This document shows, piece after piece, positions 50,801 to 59,975 of a stretch of 64,000 bases of DNA (positions are counted from its first letter, which is position 1; every line of letters begins with the position of its first letter). The notes beneath the pieces are model-generated. The model saw only the letters and a program-made list of their open reading frames with translations, made no database searches and was not told where the DNA came from. The DNA lies in contig CAJTZD010000006.1 in assembly GCA_910584235.1 (NCBI GenBank), forward strand, positions 2,736 to 66,735, in the 5' to 3' direction. Position numbers and translations under genes: made by a program. This DNA is from an uncultured Acetatifactor sp. (GTDB taxonomy: Bacteria > Bacillota > Clostridia > Lachnospirales > Lachnospiraceae).

Positions 50801-51547
50801 CTAGGACTCCAGCAAATACATGATCCAAGACAGCACTGTAATCCCTGCGGTCTCTGTCCGCAGTATCCGCTTTCCAAGTGTAATTGGCTGAATGCCGCTC
50901 TCTTTCGCAAGCCGGATTTCCGCCTCCGTAAAGCCTCCCTCGGGTCCTATGAACACCGCCACGCTCTCCCCGGGGCGGATGCCCTGAAGCAGCTCTTTGG
51001 TCAGGGACATGTCCCGGGCCAGCTCATAGGGAATCAGCGCCACATCCATTTTCGAAGCCTGCTCCACAGCCCGGGCAAAAGACGACACATCTGTCACTTC
51101 CGGAATAACGGCCCTTTTGCTCTGCTTGGCGGCGGCCTCCGCAATCCCCTGCCAGCGGTCTCTTTTGGCGGCGGCCTTTTTCCCGTCCAGCTTTACCACG
51201 CAGCGGGCGGCGGCTACGGGAATTACCTGATACGCCCCCAGCTCCACCGCTTTCTGGATGATCAGCTCCATCTTGTCCGCCTTGGGAAGTCCCTGGAAAA
51301 GGTACACTTTTGCCGGAAGTTCCACCGCGTCCTCTTTGATAAAACGCAGCTCACAGACAATACGTGCCTCCTCCAGGGAGAGAATGCCGCAGCGGTACTC
51401 TCTGCCGTCCTCTCCGGCTCTCACCGCAATCTCCTCCCCCGGACGCATGCGCAGCACATTTCTGATATGATTCACATCATCGCCCATAATTGTGACACAT
51501 TTGTCAGGTACATTAATCTGCCCGGGTTCCACAAAAAACTGATACAT
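50801..51547 (-). CDS. rsmE: 16S rRNA (uracil-1498-N3)-methyltransferase
   Basis: A 248-residue SPOUT methyltransferase. An N-terminal PUA-like domain (MYQFFVEPGQI, HIRNVLRMRPGEEIAV) precedes the knotted domain, with VFIGPEGGFTEAEI and LGKRILRTETAGITVLS forming the SAM-binding trefoil. ATG 51547 follows AGGAGAGTGTA. It follows prmA on the same strand, the usual order in Firmicutes. Confidence 0.94.
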   Translation of the reverse strand: MYQFFVEPGQINVPDKCVTIMGDDVNHIRNVLRMRPGEEIAVRAGEDGREYRCGILSLEEARIVCELRFIKEDAVELPAKVYLFQGLPKADKMELIIQKAVELGAYQVIPVAAARCVVKLDGKKAAAKRDRWQGIAEAAAKQSKRAVIPEVTDVSSFARAVEQASKMDVALIPYELARDMSLTKELLQGIRPGESVAVFIGPEGGFTEAEIRLAKESGIQPITLGKRILRTETAGITVLSWIMYLLES

Positions 51548-51720
51548 TACACTCTCCTGTCTGAAAGTCCGCTCCTCTTTGCCGGCGGATGCCGAAAGCG
51601 CTTTCATCGCTTCCTGTCAAGCCGCCCGCGGCATCCGGGTCCCGCAAAATCGCAAAGGACATCCAAGGCGCATACTATACGCCTGCAAGAAGCTGTGCGG
51701 CAATTGTCCCAGGGCCGCCG

Positions 51721-52722
51721 TCATGAACGGCCGGCCGGATCCCATCTGGCCGTGACGCTGACCCACTCGCCCTGACGGTTCACTTCCAGGACCTGAAATC
51801 CCGCCTCTTTTACCGCCTCCACCACCGTGTCTTCCTTATCGTCTATGATACCGGAGGTGATATAAATGCCGCCCGGCTTTAACTGGCCGGTGATCACAGG
51901 CGTCAAAGGCACCAGCACATCCGCCAGGATGTTAGCCGCCACGATATCATACTGCCCATAGCCCACCCTGTCCTGCACGTCCTTGTCCGTAATGATATTT
52001 CCGATGAACATCTCAAAGCGTGAAGCCTCAATACCGTTGGCCTCACAGTTTTCGGCCACCGCCTCCACAGCGCAAGGATCCAGGTCCGTGCCCACCGCAT
52101 GGCCTGCGCCGAACATCAGGGAGAGAATGGAGAGAATGCCGCTGCCCGTCCCCACATCCAGCAGTCTCGCCCCGGGAGTCATATACTTGCGCAGCTGCCT
52201 GACGCAAAGCTGGGTGGTCTCATGCATACCCGTGCCGAAAGCCGTGCCCGGGTCGATATGGAGCACCATCCGTCCCTGATCCTCCACCTTTACGTCCTCC
52301 CAGGAGGGGATTACCAGGATGTCGTCTATATAAAACTGGTGAAAATACTGCTTCCAATTGTTGATCCAGTCAATGTCCTGGGTCTCGTCCACCGTGACGC
52401 TGCCCTCGCCGATATCGCAAAACTGCCTCAGCTCCTCCAGCTTGCCGTACACTTTTTCCAAAATGACCGCCTCATCCATGGGTTCCCCACAGACTGTCAG
52501 GCTGCCGTCCTCTTTCTCCTCCACAAAAAAACTCAGATAGGCGATGCCGTCGTCCTCAGGCCCCTCCGGCAGAATGTCCACGAACATCTGCTCTTTCTCC
52601 AGAGAAGTCAGCGGCACCTTATCCTCGATCTGCGCTCCCTCCAGCCCGATGTCATAGAGGGTGCTGATAATGATGTCCTCCGCATCCGTAATGGTTTTCA
52701 CTTTAAATTTCTTCCACTTCAT
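51721..52722 (-). CDS. prmA: Ribosomal protein L11 methyltransferase
   Basis: A 333-residue class I methyltransferase. The N-terminal L11-recognition domain leads to the SAM-binding LLDVGTGSGILSILSLMFGA, GTDLDPCAVEAVAENCEANG, and DIVAANILADVLVPL, the substrate-site NILA motif of PrmA. Its start overlaps the end of the O-antigen-ligase-like gene by 20 bp. Confidence 0.94.
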   Translation of the reverse strand: MKWKKFKVKTITDAEDIIISTLYDIGLEGAQIEDKVPLTSLEKEQMFVDILPEGPEDDGIAYLSFFVEEKEDGSLTVCGEPMDEAVILEKVYGKLEELRQFCDIGEGSVTVDETQDIDWINNWKQYFHQFYIDDILVIPSWEDVKVEDQGRMVLHIDPGTAFGTGMHETTQLCVRQLRKYMTPGARLLDVGTGSGILSILSLMFGAGHAVGTDLDPCAVEAVAENCEANGIEASRFEMFIGNIITDKDVQDRVGYGQYDIVAANILADVLVPLTPVITGQLKPGGIYITSGIIDDKEDTVVEAVKEAGFQVLEVNRQGEWVSVTARWDPAGRS

Positions 52723-54385
52723 TGTCTTCTCCTATTCTCTCTCCATACTCCAATGCATACTCATGCCGCCGGGGTCCTGCGCCGGGAGTTCTTCCCACGC
52801 TTCCGCACAGCCCCAGCACCAGGAAGAAAAACGGCGCGTTCAGCACCTGCTGGAAGCTGATCAGGGCATGGGCTCCGTACATGGCGATGGCCATAAATCC
52901 CACCCACAATATATACTCGTCCGTGTTCCCCGGGGACTGCCGCTCCGTCCGAGACAGCCCCGGCCCGGTCCCGGCCTTACCCGTTCCTCCATGACTGCCT
53001 CCCGGCTTTTCACTGCCCGGTCGGCATTGGTACAGCCCTGTCAGGAAGACGGCCAGGTAGCTCATGGTCCCCAATATCCCGATATTGCACAGCTGGCTTA
53101 AGATTTCGTTATGGGCATTGGTAAAGACTGCCGTCTCCCAGTGCTCTCCTTTCCACACATCCGAACCGGCCCCCAGCCGGTTGAACACCGCCTCCGCATA
53201 ACAGTCCGGCCCCGCCCCCAGCAGCATGTCCTTACCGTCCGCTGCCCGGAAGCTCTCCAGCGCGATCCGCCACAGAAATCCTCTCCCGCTGCCAAAGCTG
53301 TCGTCAATCCCCCGCCCCAGCACAACAAACACCGCGACGGCTCCACAGACTGCCCCGCCTGCCAAGAATACCGTTTTCACAAGCCTGCGCCGGCCCTTAG
53401 GTATCTTCCATCTTCCGCACAGGAGGCAGGCGGCCAGGCAGACTGCGCCGGCAATCAGCCACTGATACCATTCCACTGCCTCAAAGACATTTCCGTCCCG
53501 AACCACCGCCGCTTTCTCTCCTCGAAGCGTCATTCCAAGCCACATAAGGGGCATGCAGAAAAAGAACCCGGCATACAGCCCATACAGGCGCCTGCGCACC
53601 CCAAAACTTTTTCTTCCCAAAAACAGGCCGCAGGCCGCGCATACTGCCAGAATCAGCCATCCCCCCTGACTGCCCTGAACCCCCAGCAGCACAAAAACCG
53701 CCACGGTTACCGCATACAGAAGCGCCTTAAGCCACAGCGCTTTCGCCCGGAGGAAATGAACGGTCAGAAAAGCCGTCGTCACGCTGTAATAGCCGCAGAG
53801 CCAGTTAATGTTGCCCAATGTGGACAGCATATGGCTGTATTCCCAATCCCCGGAGTTCCAGTACACCAGCAGCCCCAGGGGATCTATCCCCAGCCGGTGC
53901 AGCAGACCGAACAAGGTCACCAGAACCACCGCAATCTCTCCCAAGTACAGGGGCCAGCGCGCTCCGTCATACCGCCTGGAGACAAAAAAATAGATTCCCG
54001 CAAGCAGCAGCTGGGACACCGCCCCCATAAACCATCCCTCATATCCGTCCCAGGCCAGCTTTCCGTAGTCGCTCAAAAGTGCCGACAATACCGTAACGAT
54101 TATATAGGCCGCCACGGCCAGGTCCAGGAGGCTGAGCCCCTGCCGCCTGCCGGCAGTTCCCTCTCTTCCCCTCCTTAGCCGGCCCGCAGCCGCTCCTATG
54201 CCCCCCAGTATCTCTGCCCCCAGCCAAAGCCCAAGACATAGAAAAGACATGTTTCGAAACAACATGTATTTCGTATTGCCCATATTCCAATAGCCCTCCC
54301 CAATGTATAAGGGCAGGGCTACCAACAGCGCAGCAATATACAGTTTGCACAAAAGTCCCAGGAACTCGTTCTTTCCGCTCTTCAT
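52703..54385 (-). CDS. O-antigen ligase-like membrane protein
   Basis: A 560-residue polytopic protein with about 11-12 helices. A Wzy_C-type region, with WETAVFTNAHNEILSQLCNIG near the C-terminal third, follows a long outside loop. The family includes O-antigen ligases, polymerases and glycan ligases; in a Gram-positive host the acceptor is probably a wall polymer or protein, which is inference. A Gly/Ser-rich segment (about 475-510) precedes the last two helices. It is a neighbour of prmA without obvious functional link. Confidence 0.78.
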   Translation of the reverse strand: MKSGKNEFLGLLCKLYIAALLVALPLYIGEGYWNMGNTKYMLFRNMSFLCLGLWLGAEILGGIGAAAGRLRRGREGTAGRRQGLSLLDLAVAAYIIVTVLSALLSDYGKLAWDGYEGWFMGAVSQLLLAGIYFFVSRRYDGARWPLYLGEIAVVLVTLFGLLHRLGIDPLGLLVYWNSGDWEYSHMLSTLGNINWLCGYYSVTTAFLTVHFLRAKALWLKALLYAVTVAVFVLLGVQGSQGGWLILAVCAACGLFLGRKSFGVRRRLYGLYAGFFFCMPLMWLGMTLRGEKAAVVRDGNVFEAVEWYQWLIAGAVCLAACLLCGRWKIPKGRRRLVKTVFLAGGAVCGAVAVFVVLGRGIDDSFGSGRGFLWRIALESFRAADGKDMLLGAGPDCYAEAVFNRLGAGSDVWKGEHWETAVFTNAHNEILSQLCNIGILGTMSYLAVFLTGLYQCRPGSEKPGGSHGGTGKAGTGPGLSRTERQSPGNTDEYILWVGFMAIAMYGAHALISFQQVLNAPFFFLVLGLCGSVGRTPGAGPRRHEYALEYGERIGEDNEVEEI

Positions 54386-54503
54386 GGCTGTTTACATCCG
54401 ATCCGAATCATTCCATTCCATGATATCCTGTCACAGCCTTTCTGTCAATGAAAACCGGTGTTTTTCCGGCCCGCTTCCGGCGTTGTACGACGGTTCGCGG
54501 CCG

Positions 54504-55340
54504 TCAATGACCGCGGCTATGTCCGTTTTTCCCATGATGCCCCGTTCCCTGCCCGGCAGGAGCATCGGTCTGCAGGCTGCTTTCATCTTCCATTTCGTAT
54601 TGCGTCTCCTGCTTTGTCCCCTCATTTCTTTCACATTCCGTTCCATGGCCCTCTCCGTGATTTATGCCGTGTTCATGGGCCTCTATCATACCATGCATCT
54701 GGGACATACTCATTTCATGGCAGTCCTGCACCGTGACCGTGGGCTCATACTGGAGCAGAAGCCGGTATACCTGGTATTTTCCAAACGAAAGCCCGTTCTC
54801 ATGGGCTTCTCCCACCAGGCTCATGTCCGCCCTGACACTGACTCCTCCATGCTCCGTGCATCCCCGGGAACGGGCAATGTCCGAAAGCAGCTGCGCCTCT
54901 TTGGGCTCGCTTTCCGTTGCCACTGTAAAAGTCAGCGCCGCATCCTGGGTCAAATAGGGCTGCATCTCCCGGCTGTCCAGGATTTTCTCAAGGGCATCCT
55001 CACAGCGCATTCCCTTTACCGAAATGCCTGCCGCAATTCTCTCGCCGTCCTCATTAAAGGCCCTGACCGCAATGACCCGGTCCAGCCGGTTCAGCTCCAG
55101 TTCCAAAGAGGGGTTTACGTCAATACTCACATAGGCCACGGGAGTCCCCAGGAACGCAAAGCCGCCGATGCCCAAAAATACAGCCAGCGCCGCGCAGACT
55201 GTGGCCAGGCGTAATGCCGCCCCTCTATGGGCCTGCCTGTTCCTGCCGGCCTCCCTCAGGAAACTTTTCGTGGATTCTTTCAGGCCCTCACTGGCTTTTA
55301 CGCAGCCGAAAGCATCCCTGACTTTCTTCTCCAGTTCCAT
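54504..55340 (-). CDS. RsgI-like anti-sigma factor with His-rich tail
   Basis: A 278-residue single-pass protein. A cytoplasmic N terminus (1-40) should bind the sigma factor, followed by one helix (about 43-65). The outside YVSIDVNPSLELELNRLDRV and VRAFNEDGERI are the RsgI middle-domain pattern. The outer tail is strongly His-rich (EAHEHGINHGEGHG, then TGHHGKNGHSRGH). The gene starts within the stop of the sigma gene (TAATG), so the pair is translated together. The tail suggests metal binding, which is inference. Confidence 0.8.
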   Translation of the reverse strand: MELEKKVRDAFGCVKASEGLKESTKSFLREAGRNRQAHRGAALRLATVCAALAVFLGIGGFAFLGTPVAYVSIDVNPSLELELNRLDRVIAVRAFNEDGERIAAGISVKGMRCEDALEKILDSREMQPYLTQDAALTFTVATESEPKEAQLLSDIARSRGCTEHGGVSVRADMSLVGEAHENGLSFGKYQVYRLLLQYEPTVTVQDCHEMSMSQMHGMIEAHEHGINHGEGHGTECERNEGTKQETQYEMEDESSLQTDAPAGQGTGHHGKNGHSRGH

Positions 55341-55870
55341 TACAGATCACCTCCCAACGCTTCCCGCAGCATCGTCCGCCCTCTGGCCAAAAGGGAATAG
55401 ACTGTATTTTCCTTTTTGCCCAGCAGATTTCCGATTTCGGCGGCGGAATACCCCTCGTAATAATGCAGGTATATGACGTCCTTATATTTTGTCGGCAGAG
55501 CCCGGACAGCGTCCAGTACCTGGTGCTGCTCGGGCGGAATGGCCGCCACCTCCTCCCCAAGCTCCTCCAGGGGCAGGGTATGCCGGCGGAAAAGGCTTTT
55601 CAGATGGTCCCTGCAGGCGTTCAGCGTGACCCGGATGAACCATGCTTTCTCATGCTCCGGACTGTCAAAGCTTTTGGGATAAAGCAGATATTTTAAAAAT
55701 ACGGTCTGAAATACATCCTCCGTGTCCGTAGCATTCTTCAGCTGATAAAGGCAGATTCTCCTTATCATGTCCGAATATTGTTCCACCGCACGGTCTACCT
55801 CAAATTCACTGCGCACAATTCCACCGTCCCTTTTCACAATCGTTACCCTGGCCCGGCCCAAAACCGCCAT
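55340..55870 (-). CDS. ECF/SigI-like RNA polymerase sigma factor
   Basis: Sigma-70 region 2 (EQYSDMIRRICLYQLKNATD then FLKYLLYPKSFDSPEHEKAW) and region 4 (ALPTKYKDVIYLHYYEGYSA and IGNLLGKKENTVYSLL) are complete. The start is uncertain: ATG 55870 lacks a good site, and in-frame GTGs slightly downstream (near 55837 and 55816) have GGTGG-type sites. It is coupled to the RsgI-like gene, which should hold it inactive at the membrane. Confidence 0.82.
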   Translation of the reverse strand: MAVLGRARVTIVKRDGGIVRSEFEVDRAVEQYSDMIRRICLYQLKNATDTEDVFQTVFLKYLLYPKSFDSPEHEKAWFIRVTLNACRDHLKSLFRRHTLPLEELGEEVAAIPPEQHQVLDAVRALPTKYKDVIYLHYYEGYSAAEIGNLLGKKENTVYSLLARGRTMLREALGGDL

Positions 55871-55937
55871 TTGGAGGGAGAAACTATGTATTGCAAAAAG
55901 GACTGCCGTGCAATACGGCAATCCTTGCTGATTTTAC

Positions 55938-56495
55938 TTAATGATGCCCATGACGGCCGGAACCGTGATGGCCGGATGTATGGCACCCGCCTCCATAATA
56001 GCCGCCATTCCCGTATCCGGCTGTCTGATTTCCGTAACCGGCGGCACTGCCGGCCCCTCCGTCATATGTCCCCGCTGCGGGTGCCTCACCCGCTGTCTGA
56101 GACGACTGTCCGCTTTCCTGCACCTGATTCCCCTGAACGCCGTTTTGGGGCAGCGTTCCGTAATCCGGCGCCTGGGGCAGCGCGTTCTGCGCGGGCTGAT
56201 CTTGCGTTACGCCCTCTTCGACTGACTGGTCATATGCTCCCGGTGTTCCGTAAACGCCGTGACAGGATTCCCACCTGTCACAGGTGCCCTGTATGTCCAC
56301 GTTCCAAAAGCAGCCGCCCTCTCCGCCTCCATGCCTGAACCAATGATGTTCGATGTCACAGTTTTCACCGTTTTGGCAGAAAGCGCCGCTCTGAAGCATC
56401 CGTCCTATGCATGGGATATGGTGTGCGGCGGAAACAGTCGTACCTGCTGACAGCATAAATACAAGGGCAGTTGTGATTGCAATGATTCTTTTCAT
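55938..56495 (-). CDS. Secreted Cys/His-containing protein of unknown function
   Basis: A 185-residue protein from ATG 56495 (CTGGAGGTACAAT). A signal peptide (MKRIIAITTALVFMLSAGTT ending VSAAHH) is followed by a segment with several Cys and His (PCIGRMLQSGAFCQNGENCD, EHHWFRHGG) and a Gln/Gly-rich linker. The end is Gly/Tyr/His-rich (GGGCHTSGHHGSGRHGHH). No family is recognised. It lies about 70 bp upstream of the sigma gene on the same strand, so it may be part of the same response. Confidence 0.6.
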   Translation of the reverse strand: MKRIIAITTALVFMLSAGTTVSAAHHIPCIGRMLQSGAFCQNGENCDIEHHWFRHGGGEGGCFWNVDIQGTCDRWESCHGVYGTPGAYDQSVEEGVTQDQPAQNALPQAPDYGTLPQNGVQGNQVQESGQSSQTAGEAPAAGTYDGGAGSAAGYGNQTAGYGNGGYYGGGCHTSGHHGSGRHGHH

Positions 56496-56573
56496 ATTGT
56501 ACCTCCAGTCTGTAAATCGTGTTATTTTCATGCTTCTACTAATAATACGACAGACCGAAAGAAATCCTTGCAT

Positions 56574-57773
56574 TTATTTATCAAAAATTTCTTTCCATGA
56601 TTTCTTTTTCTTTCCGTGGCTCTCCTTGCTCTCCTTACCCTCATCGCCGGCTTCCGGCTCCGGCGGCACGTTTTTGGCCGCGTTCAGGGAATTGCCCGTC
56701 AGCTCGTCGAACTGGCGCAGCAGCTCTTTGGCCTCGGGCTTGAGCTTGTCGGGTACCTGCACCACCAATGTCACATAATGGTCTCCCCGCATGTCCTTAT
56801 TGCGCCAGGAGGGCACGCCCTTTCCCCGCAGCCTGATCCTGGTATCCGTCTGAGTCCCGGCCTTTACGTCATAAATAACCTTGCCGTCCACAGTGTCGAT
56901 GAAGATCTCTCCGCCCAGAGCCGCCACCGCAAAGGAAACGGGCACCGTGGAATAGATATCGAAGTCCTGTCTCTGGAAAATGGGATGTCTCCCCACAATA
57001 ACCTCAATCAGCACATCCCCTCTGGGACCGCCGTTTATACCCGGCTCTCCCAGACCTGGCATGCGCGTGGACTGACCGTTGTCAATTCCCGCGGGAATAT
57101 CTACGGAATAACGCTTCTTCATGGAAATATATCCGGTTCCCCGGCAATCCGCACATCTCTCTTTGATGATCTTACCGCTGCCCTGGCAGTCCGGACAGGT
57201 CTGTACATTCCGGACAGTGCCGAAGAGCGACTGCTGCGTGAATACCACCTGACCCTTGCCGCCGCATTTGGGGCAGGTCTCAGGGCTGGTGCCGGGCTTG
57301 GCGCCGGAACCGTTACAGGTCTTACAGGTCTCTTTCACGTTCAGCTCAATCTCTTTCTTGCAGCCGAACACCGCCTCCTCAAAGGTGATCCGGACACTGG
57401 TCCGCAGGTTCGCACCCTTCATAGGGCCGTTGCCGCGCCCCCTGCTGCGGCCTCCTCCAAAGAGGTCGCCGAATATATCGCCGAATATGTCGCCGAAGTC
57501 CGCCCCGCTGAAATCGAAGCCTCCCGCTCCGCCCATACCGCCCTCGAAAGCGGCATGACCGAACTGGTCGTACTGTCTGCGCTTGTCCGGATCGCTCAGC
57601 ACCGCGTATGCCTCCGAGGCCTCCTTGAATTTCTTTTCCGCCTCCGCATCACCGGGATTCATATCCGGATGATATTTCTTCGCCAGCACACGGTATGCTT
57701 TCTTGATCGCCGCGTCATCCGCACCTTTCTCCACGCCGAGGACTTCATAATAATCCCGCTTCTGCTCCGCCAT
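56574..57773 (-). CDS. dnaJ: Chaperone DnaJ
   Basis: A 399-residue Hsp40. The J domain (1-70) has KKYHPDMNPGD, followed by a Gly/Phe-rich linker (GGMGGAGGFDFSGADFGDIF). Four CxxCxGxG zinc repeats (CKTCNGSGAK, CPKCGGKGQV, CPDCQGSGKI, CADCRGTGYI) and the C-terminal substrate-binding domains follow. ATG 57773 is preceded by GAGGTG. It is last in the hrcA-grpE-dnaK-dnaJ operon, separated from dnaK by a hairpin. Confidence 0.96.
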   Translation of the reverse strand: MAEQKRDYYEVLGVEKGADDAAIKKAYRVLAKKYHPDMNPGDAEAEKKFKEASEAYAVLSDPDKRRQYDQFGHAAFEGGMGGAGGFDFSGADFGDIFGDIFGDLFGGGRSRGRGNGPMKGANLRTSVRITFEEAVFGCKKEIELNVKETCKTCNGSGAKPGTSPETCPKCGGKGQVVFTQQSLFGTVRNVQTCPDCQGSGKIIKERCADCRGTGYISMKKRYSVDIPAGIDNGQSTRMPGLGEPGINGGPRGDVLIEVIVGRHPIFQRQDFDIYSTVPVSFAVAALGGEIFIDTVDGKVIYDVKAGTQTDTRIRLRGKGVPSWRNKDMRGDHYVTLVVQVPDKLKPEAKELLRQFDELTGNSLNAAKNVPPEPEAGDEGKESKESHGKKKKSWKEIFDK

Positions 57774-57820
57774 AGTAAACACCTCATATCAGAAAATATA
57801 CAGTCCAAACAATACCGCAG

Positions 57821-57857
57821 AAAATCTAAGTCAGCTCTCTGCATCGCTGGCTTAGAT
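57821..57857 (-). other. Stem-loop between dnaK and dnaJ
   Basis: A stem ATCTAAGTCAGC/GCTGGCTTAGAT with one wobble position; on the minus strand it is followed by TTTTC. It is a likely processing signal or partial terminator that lowers dnaJ expression relative to dnaK. Confidence 0.55.
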
Positions 57858-57897
57858 CTCTGCCGAATCTTTTCCTCATTTCTTTCGGATGCCGCCC

Positions 57898-59769
57898 TTA
57901 TACTTCCCGGAAATCTCCGTCGATCACATCATCCTCGGGAGCGGAAGCGCTGCCTGCGCCCGCTGCGCCGCCCATATCCGGTCCTGCCGCACCGCCCTGT
58001 GCCTGCTGCATGTTCTCGTACATTTTCGTAAACAAACTCTGGGCGCTGTTCATCAGCTTCTCCTTTGCGGCTTTCAGTTCATCCACATCGCTGTCGCTCA
58101 TCTCCTGATCCTTGGTTCTGTCAAGGATTGCCTTTACGGCGTCCAGATCTGCCTGCACAGCGGATTTCTCGCTGTCGCTGATCTTGTCTCCCACCTCACT
58201 GAGGGCTTTCTCTGTCTGGAACACGAAAGAGTCCGCCTCGTTCCTGGCTTCCACAGCCTCCTTGCGCTTCTTGTCCTGGGCCTCGAACTCGGCCGCTTCC
58301 TTTACGGCTCTGTCGATCTCGTCGTCGGACATATTGGAGCCTGCGGTGATGGTGATATGCTGCTCCTTACCCGTTCCCAGATCCTTAGCGGATACATTCA
58401 CGATACCATTGGCATCGATGTCGAAAGTAACCTCGATCTGAGGCACCCCTCTCCTTGCGGGAGGAATCCCGTCTAAGCGGAACTGTCCCAAGGACTTATT
58501 GTCCCTTGCGAACTGTCTCTCACCCTGTACTACATTGATGTCTACAGCGGTCTGATTATCAGCCGCGGTGGAGAAGATCTGGCTGTGCTTGGTGGGAATC
58601 GTGGTGTTTCTCTCGATCAGCCTGGTAGCCACGCCGCCCATGGTCTCAATGGACAGGGACAGGGGCGTTACATCCAGCAAAAGGATATCGCCTGCGCCGG
58701 CATCGCCTGCCAGCTTACCGCCCTGCACGGAAGCGCCGATGGCAACGCACTCGTCCGGGTTCAGGGATTTGCTGGGTTCCTTGCCCGTTATCTGTCTCAC
58801 CTTATCCTGCACGGCAGGGATACGGGTGGAACCGCCTACCAGAAGCACCTGGCCTAAATCCGCATTGGTGAGGCCCGCGTCTTTCATGGCGTTCTGTACG
58901 GGGATGGCAGTTTTATCCACCAGATCCCGTGTCAACTCATCGAACTGGGCACGGCTTAAGTTCATATCAAAATGCTTGGGTCCCTCTGCCGTAGCGGTGA
59001 TGAAAGGCAGGTTGATATTGGTAGTCATGGCGCTGGAAAGCTCTTTCTTGGCTTTCTCCGCAGCCTCTTTCAGTCTCTGCATGGCCATCTTGTCCCCGGA
59101 GAGGTCTACGCCCTCGGCTTTCTTGAACTCGGACAGCATCCACTGAATAACCTTATTGTCAAAGTCGTCGCCGCCCAGATGGGTATCTCCGTTGGTAGCC
59201 AGAACCTCGATAACGCCGTCGCCGATCTCAATGATGGATACATCAAAGGTACCGCCGCCCAGGTCGTATACCATGATCTTCTGCTCTTTCTCATTGTCCA
59301 GGCCGTAAGCCAGAGCGGCAGCCGTAGGCTCATTGATAATACGCTTCACATCCAGGCCCGCGATCTTGCCCGCATCCTTGGTAGCCTGACGCTGCGCATC
59401 GTTAAAATACGCGGGAACCGTAATGACCGCCTCGGTCACTTTCTCTCCCAGATAGCTCTCCGCATCCGCTTTCAGCTTCTGCAGAATCATAGCGGAAATC
59501 TGCTGGGGTGAATATCTCTTGCCGTCAATGGAACGCCCATTGTCGGTACCCATATCCCGCTTAATGGAGGCAATGGTCTTCTCCGCATTGGTGACAGCCT
59601 GACGCTTAGCCGGCTCCCCCACCAGCCTCTCGCCGGTCTTCGTAAAAGCCACGACAGAAGGCGTAGTCCTGGCGCCCTCGGCATTGGCGATAACGGTAGG
59701 CTTGCCGCCCTCCATAACAGCCACGCAGCTATTTGTAGTCCCCAAATCAATACCAATAATCTTGCTCAT
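57898..59769 (-). CDS. dnaK: Chaperone DnaK (Hsp70)
   Basis: A 623-residue Hsp70. The ATPase domain begins MSKIIGIDLGTTNSCVAVME, with IINEPTAAALAYGLD, IMVYDLGGGTFDVSIIEIGD and VLLVGGSTRIPAVQ. The substrate domain begins near DILLLDVTPLSLSIETMGG. The Gly/Ala-rich C terminus ends EDDVIDGDFREV. It lacks the 23-residue insert of proteobacterial DnaK, as usual for Firmicutes. A structured repeat lies between it and grpE. Confidence 0.97.
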   Translation of the reverse strand: MSKIIGIDLGTTNSCVAVMEGGKPTVIANAEGARTTPSVVAFTKTGERLVGEPAKRQAVTNAEKTIASIKRDMGTDNGRSIDGKRYSPQQISAMILQKLKADAESYLGEKVTEAVITVPAYFNDAQRQATKDAGKIAGLDVKRIINEPTAAALAYGLDNEKEQKIMVYDLGGGTFDVSIIEIGDGVIEVLATNGDTHLGGDDFDNKVIQWMLSEFKKAEGVDLSGDKMAMQRLKEAAEKAKKELSSAMTTNINLPFITATAEGPKHFDMNLSRAQFDELTRDLVDKTAIPVQNAMKDAGLTNADLGQVLLVGGSTRIPAVQDKVRQITGKEPSKSLNPDECVAIGASVQGGKLAGDAGAGDILLLDVTPLSLSIETMGGVATRLIERNTTIPTKHSQIFSTAADNQTAVDINVVQGERQFARDNKSLGQFRLDGIPPARRGVPQIEVTFDIDANGIVNVSAKDLGTGKEQHITITAGSNMSDDEIDRAVKEAAEFEAQDKKRKEAVEARNEADSFVFQTEKALSEVGDKISDSEKSAVQADLDAVKAILDRTKDQEMSDSDVDELKAAKEKLMNSAQSLFTKMYENMQQAQGGAAGPDMGGAAGAGSASAPEDDVIDGDFREV

Positions 59770-59851
59770 CGTTATATCCTCCTAATTCTTCTACCTTTAT
59801 CTTAAACAATTTCTTAAAACCATCTTAAAATTCTAAGCCTGCCGCTATCCT

Positions 59852-59975
59852 GAAAGAATGCCCGCCCTCCGGGCATTCTTTCGTGTGAGACCGGTTCACA
59901 AAGCGAACTCGTTCGCCCGTGAACCCAGAAGTTCCTAGCCTACGTATTTTGTAGGCTTAGAACTTCTTTTCACAC
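59852..59975 (-). repeat. Structured intergenic element, copy 3
   Basis: A hairpin GAAAGAATGCCC/GGGCATTCTTTC, then an outer stem GTGTGAGA (59883-59890) with TTTCACAC (59968-59975). The outer stem encloses a hairpin GGTTCAC/GTGAACC that holds GCGAAC/GTTCGC, and a hairpin AGAAGTTC/GAACTTCT with inner AGCCTAC/GTAGGCT. It includes the grpE stop codon (59970-59972) and occupies most of the grpE-dnaK gap inside an operon, so it should not stop transcription completely. Confidence 0.85.
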
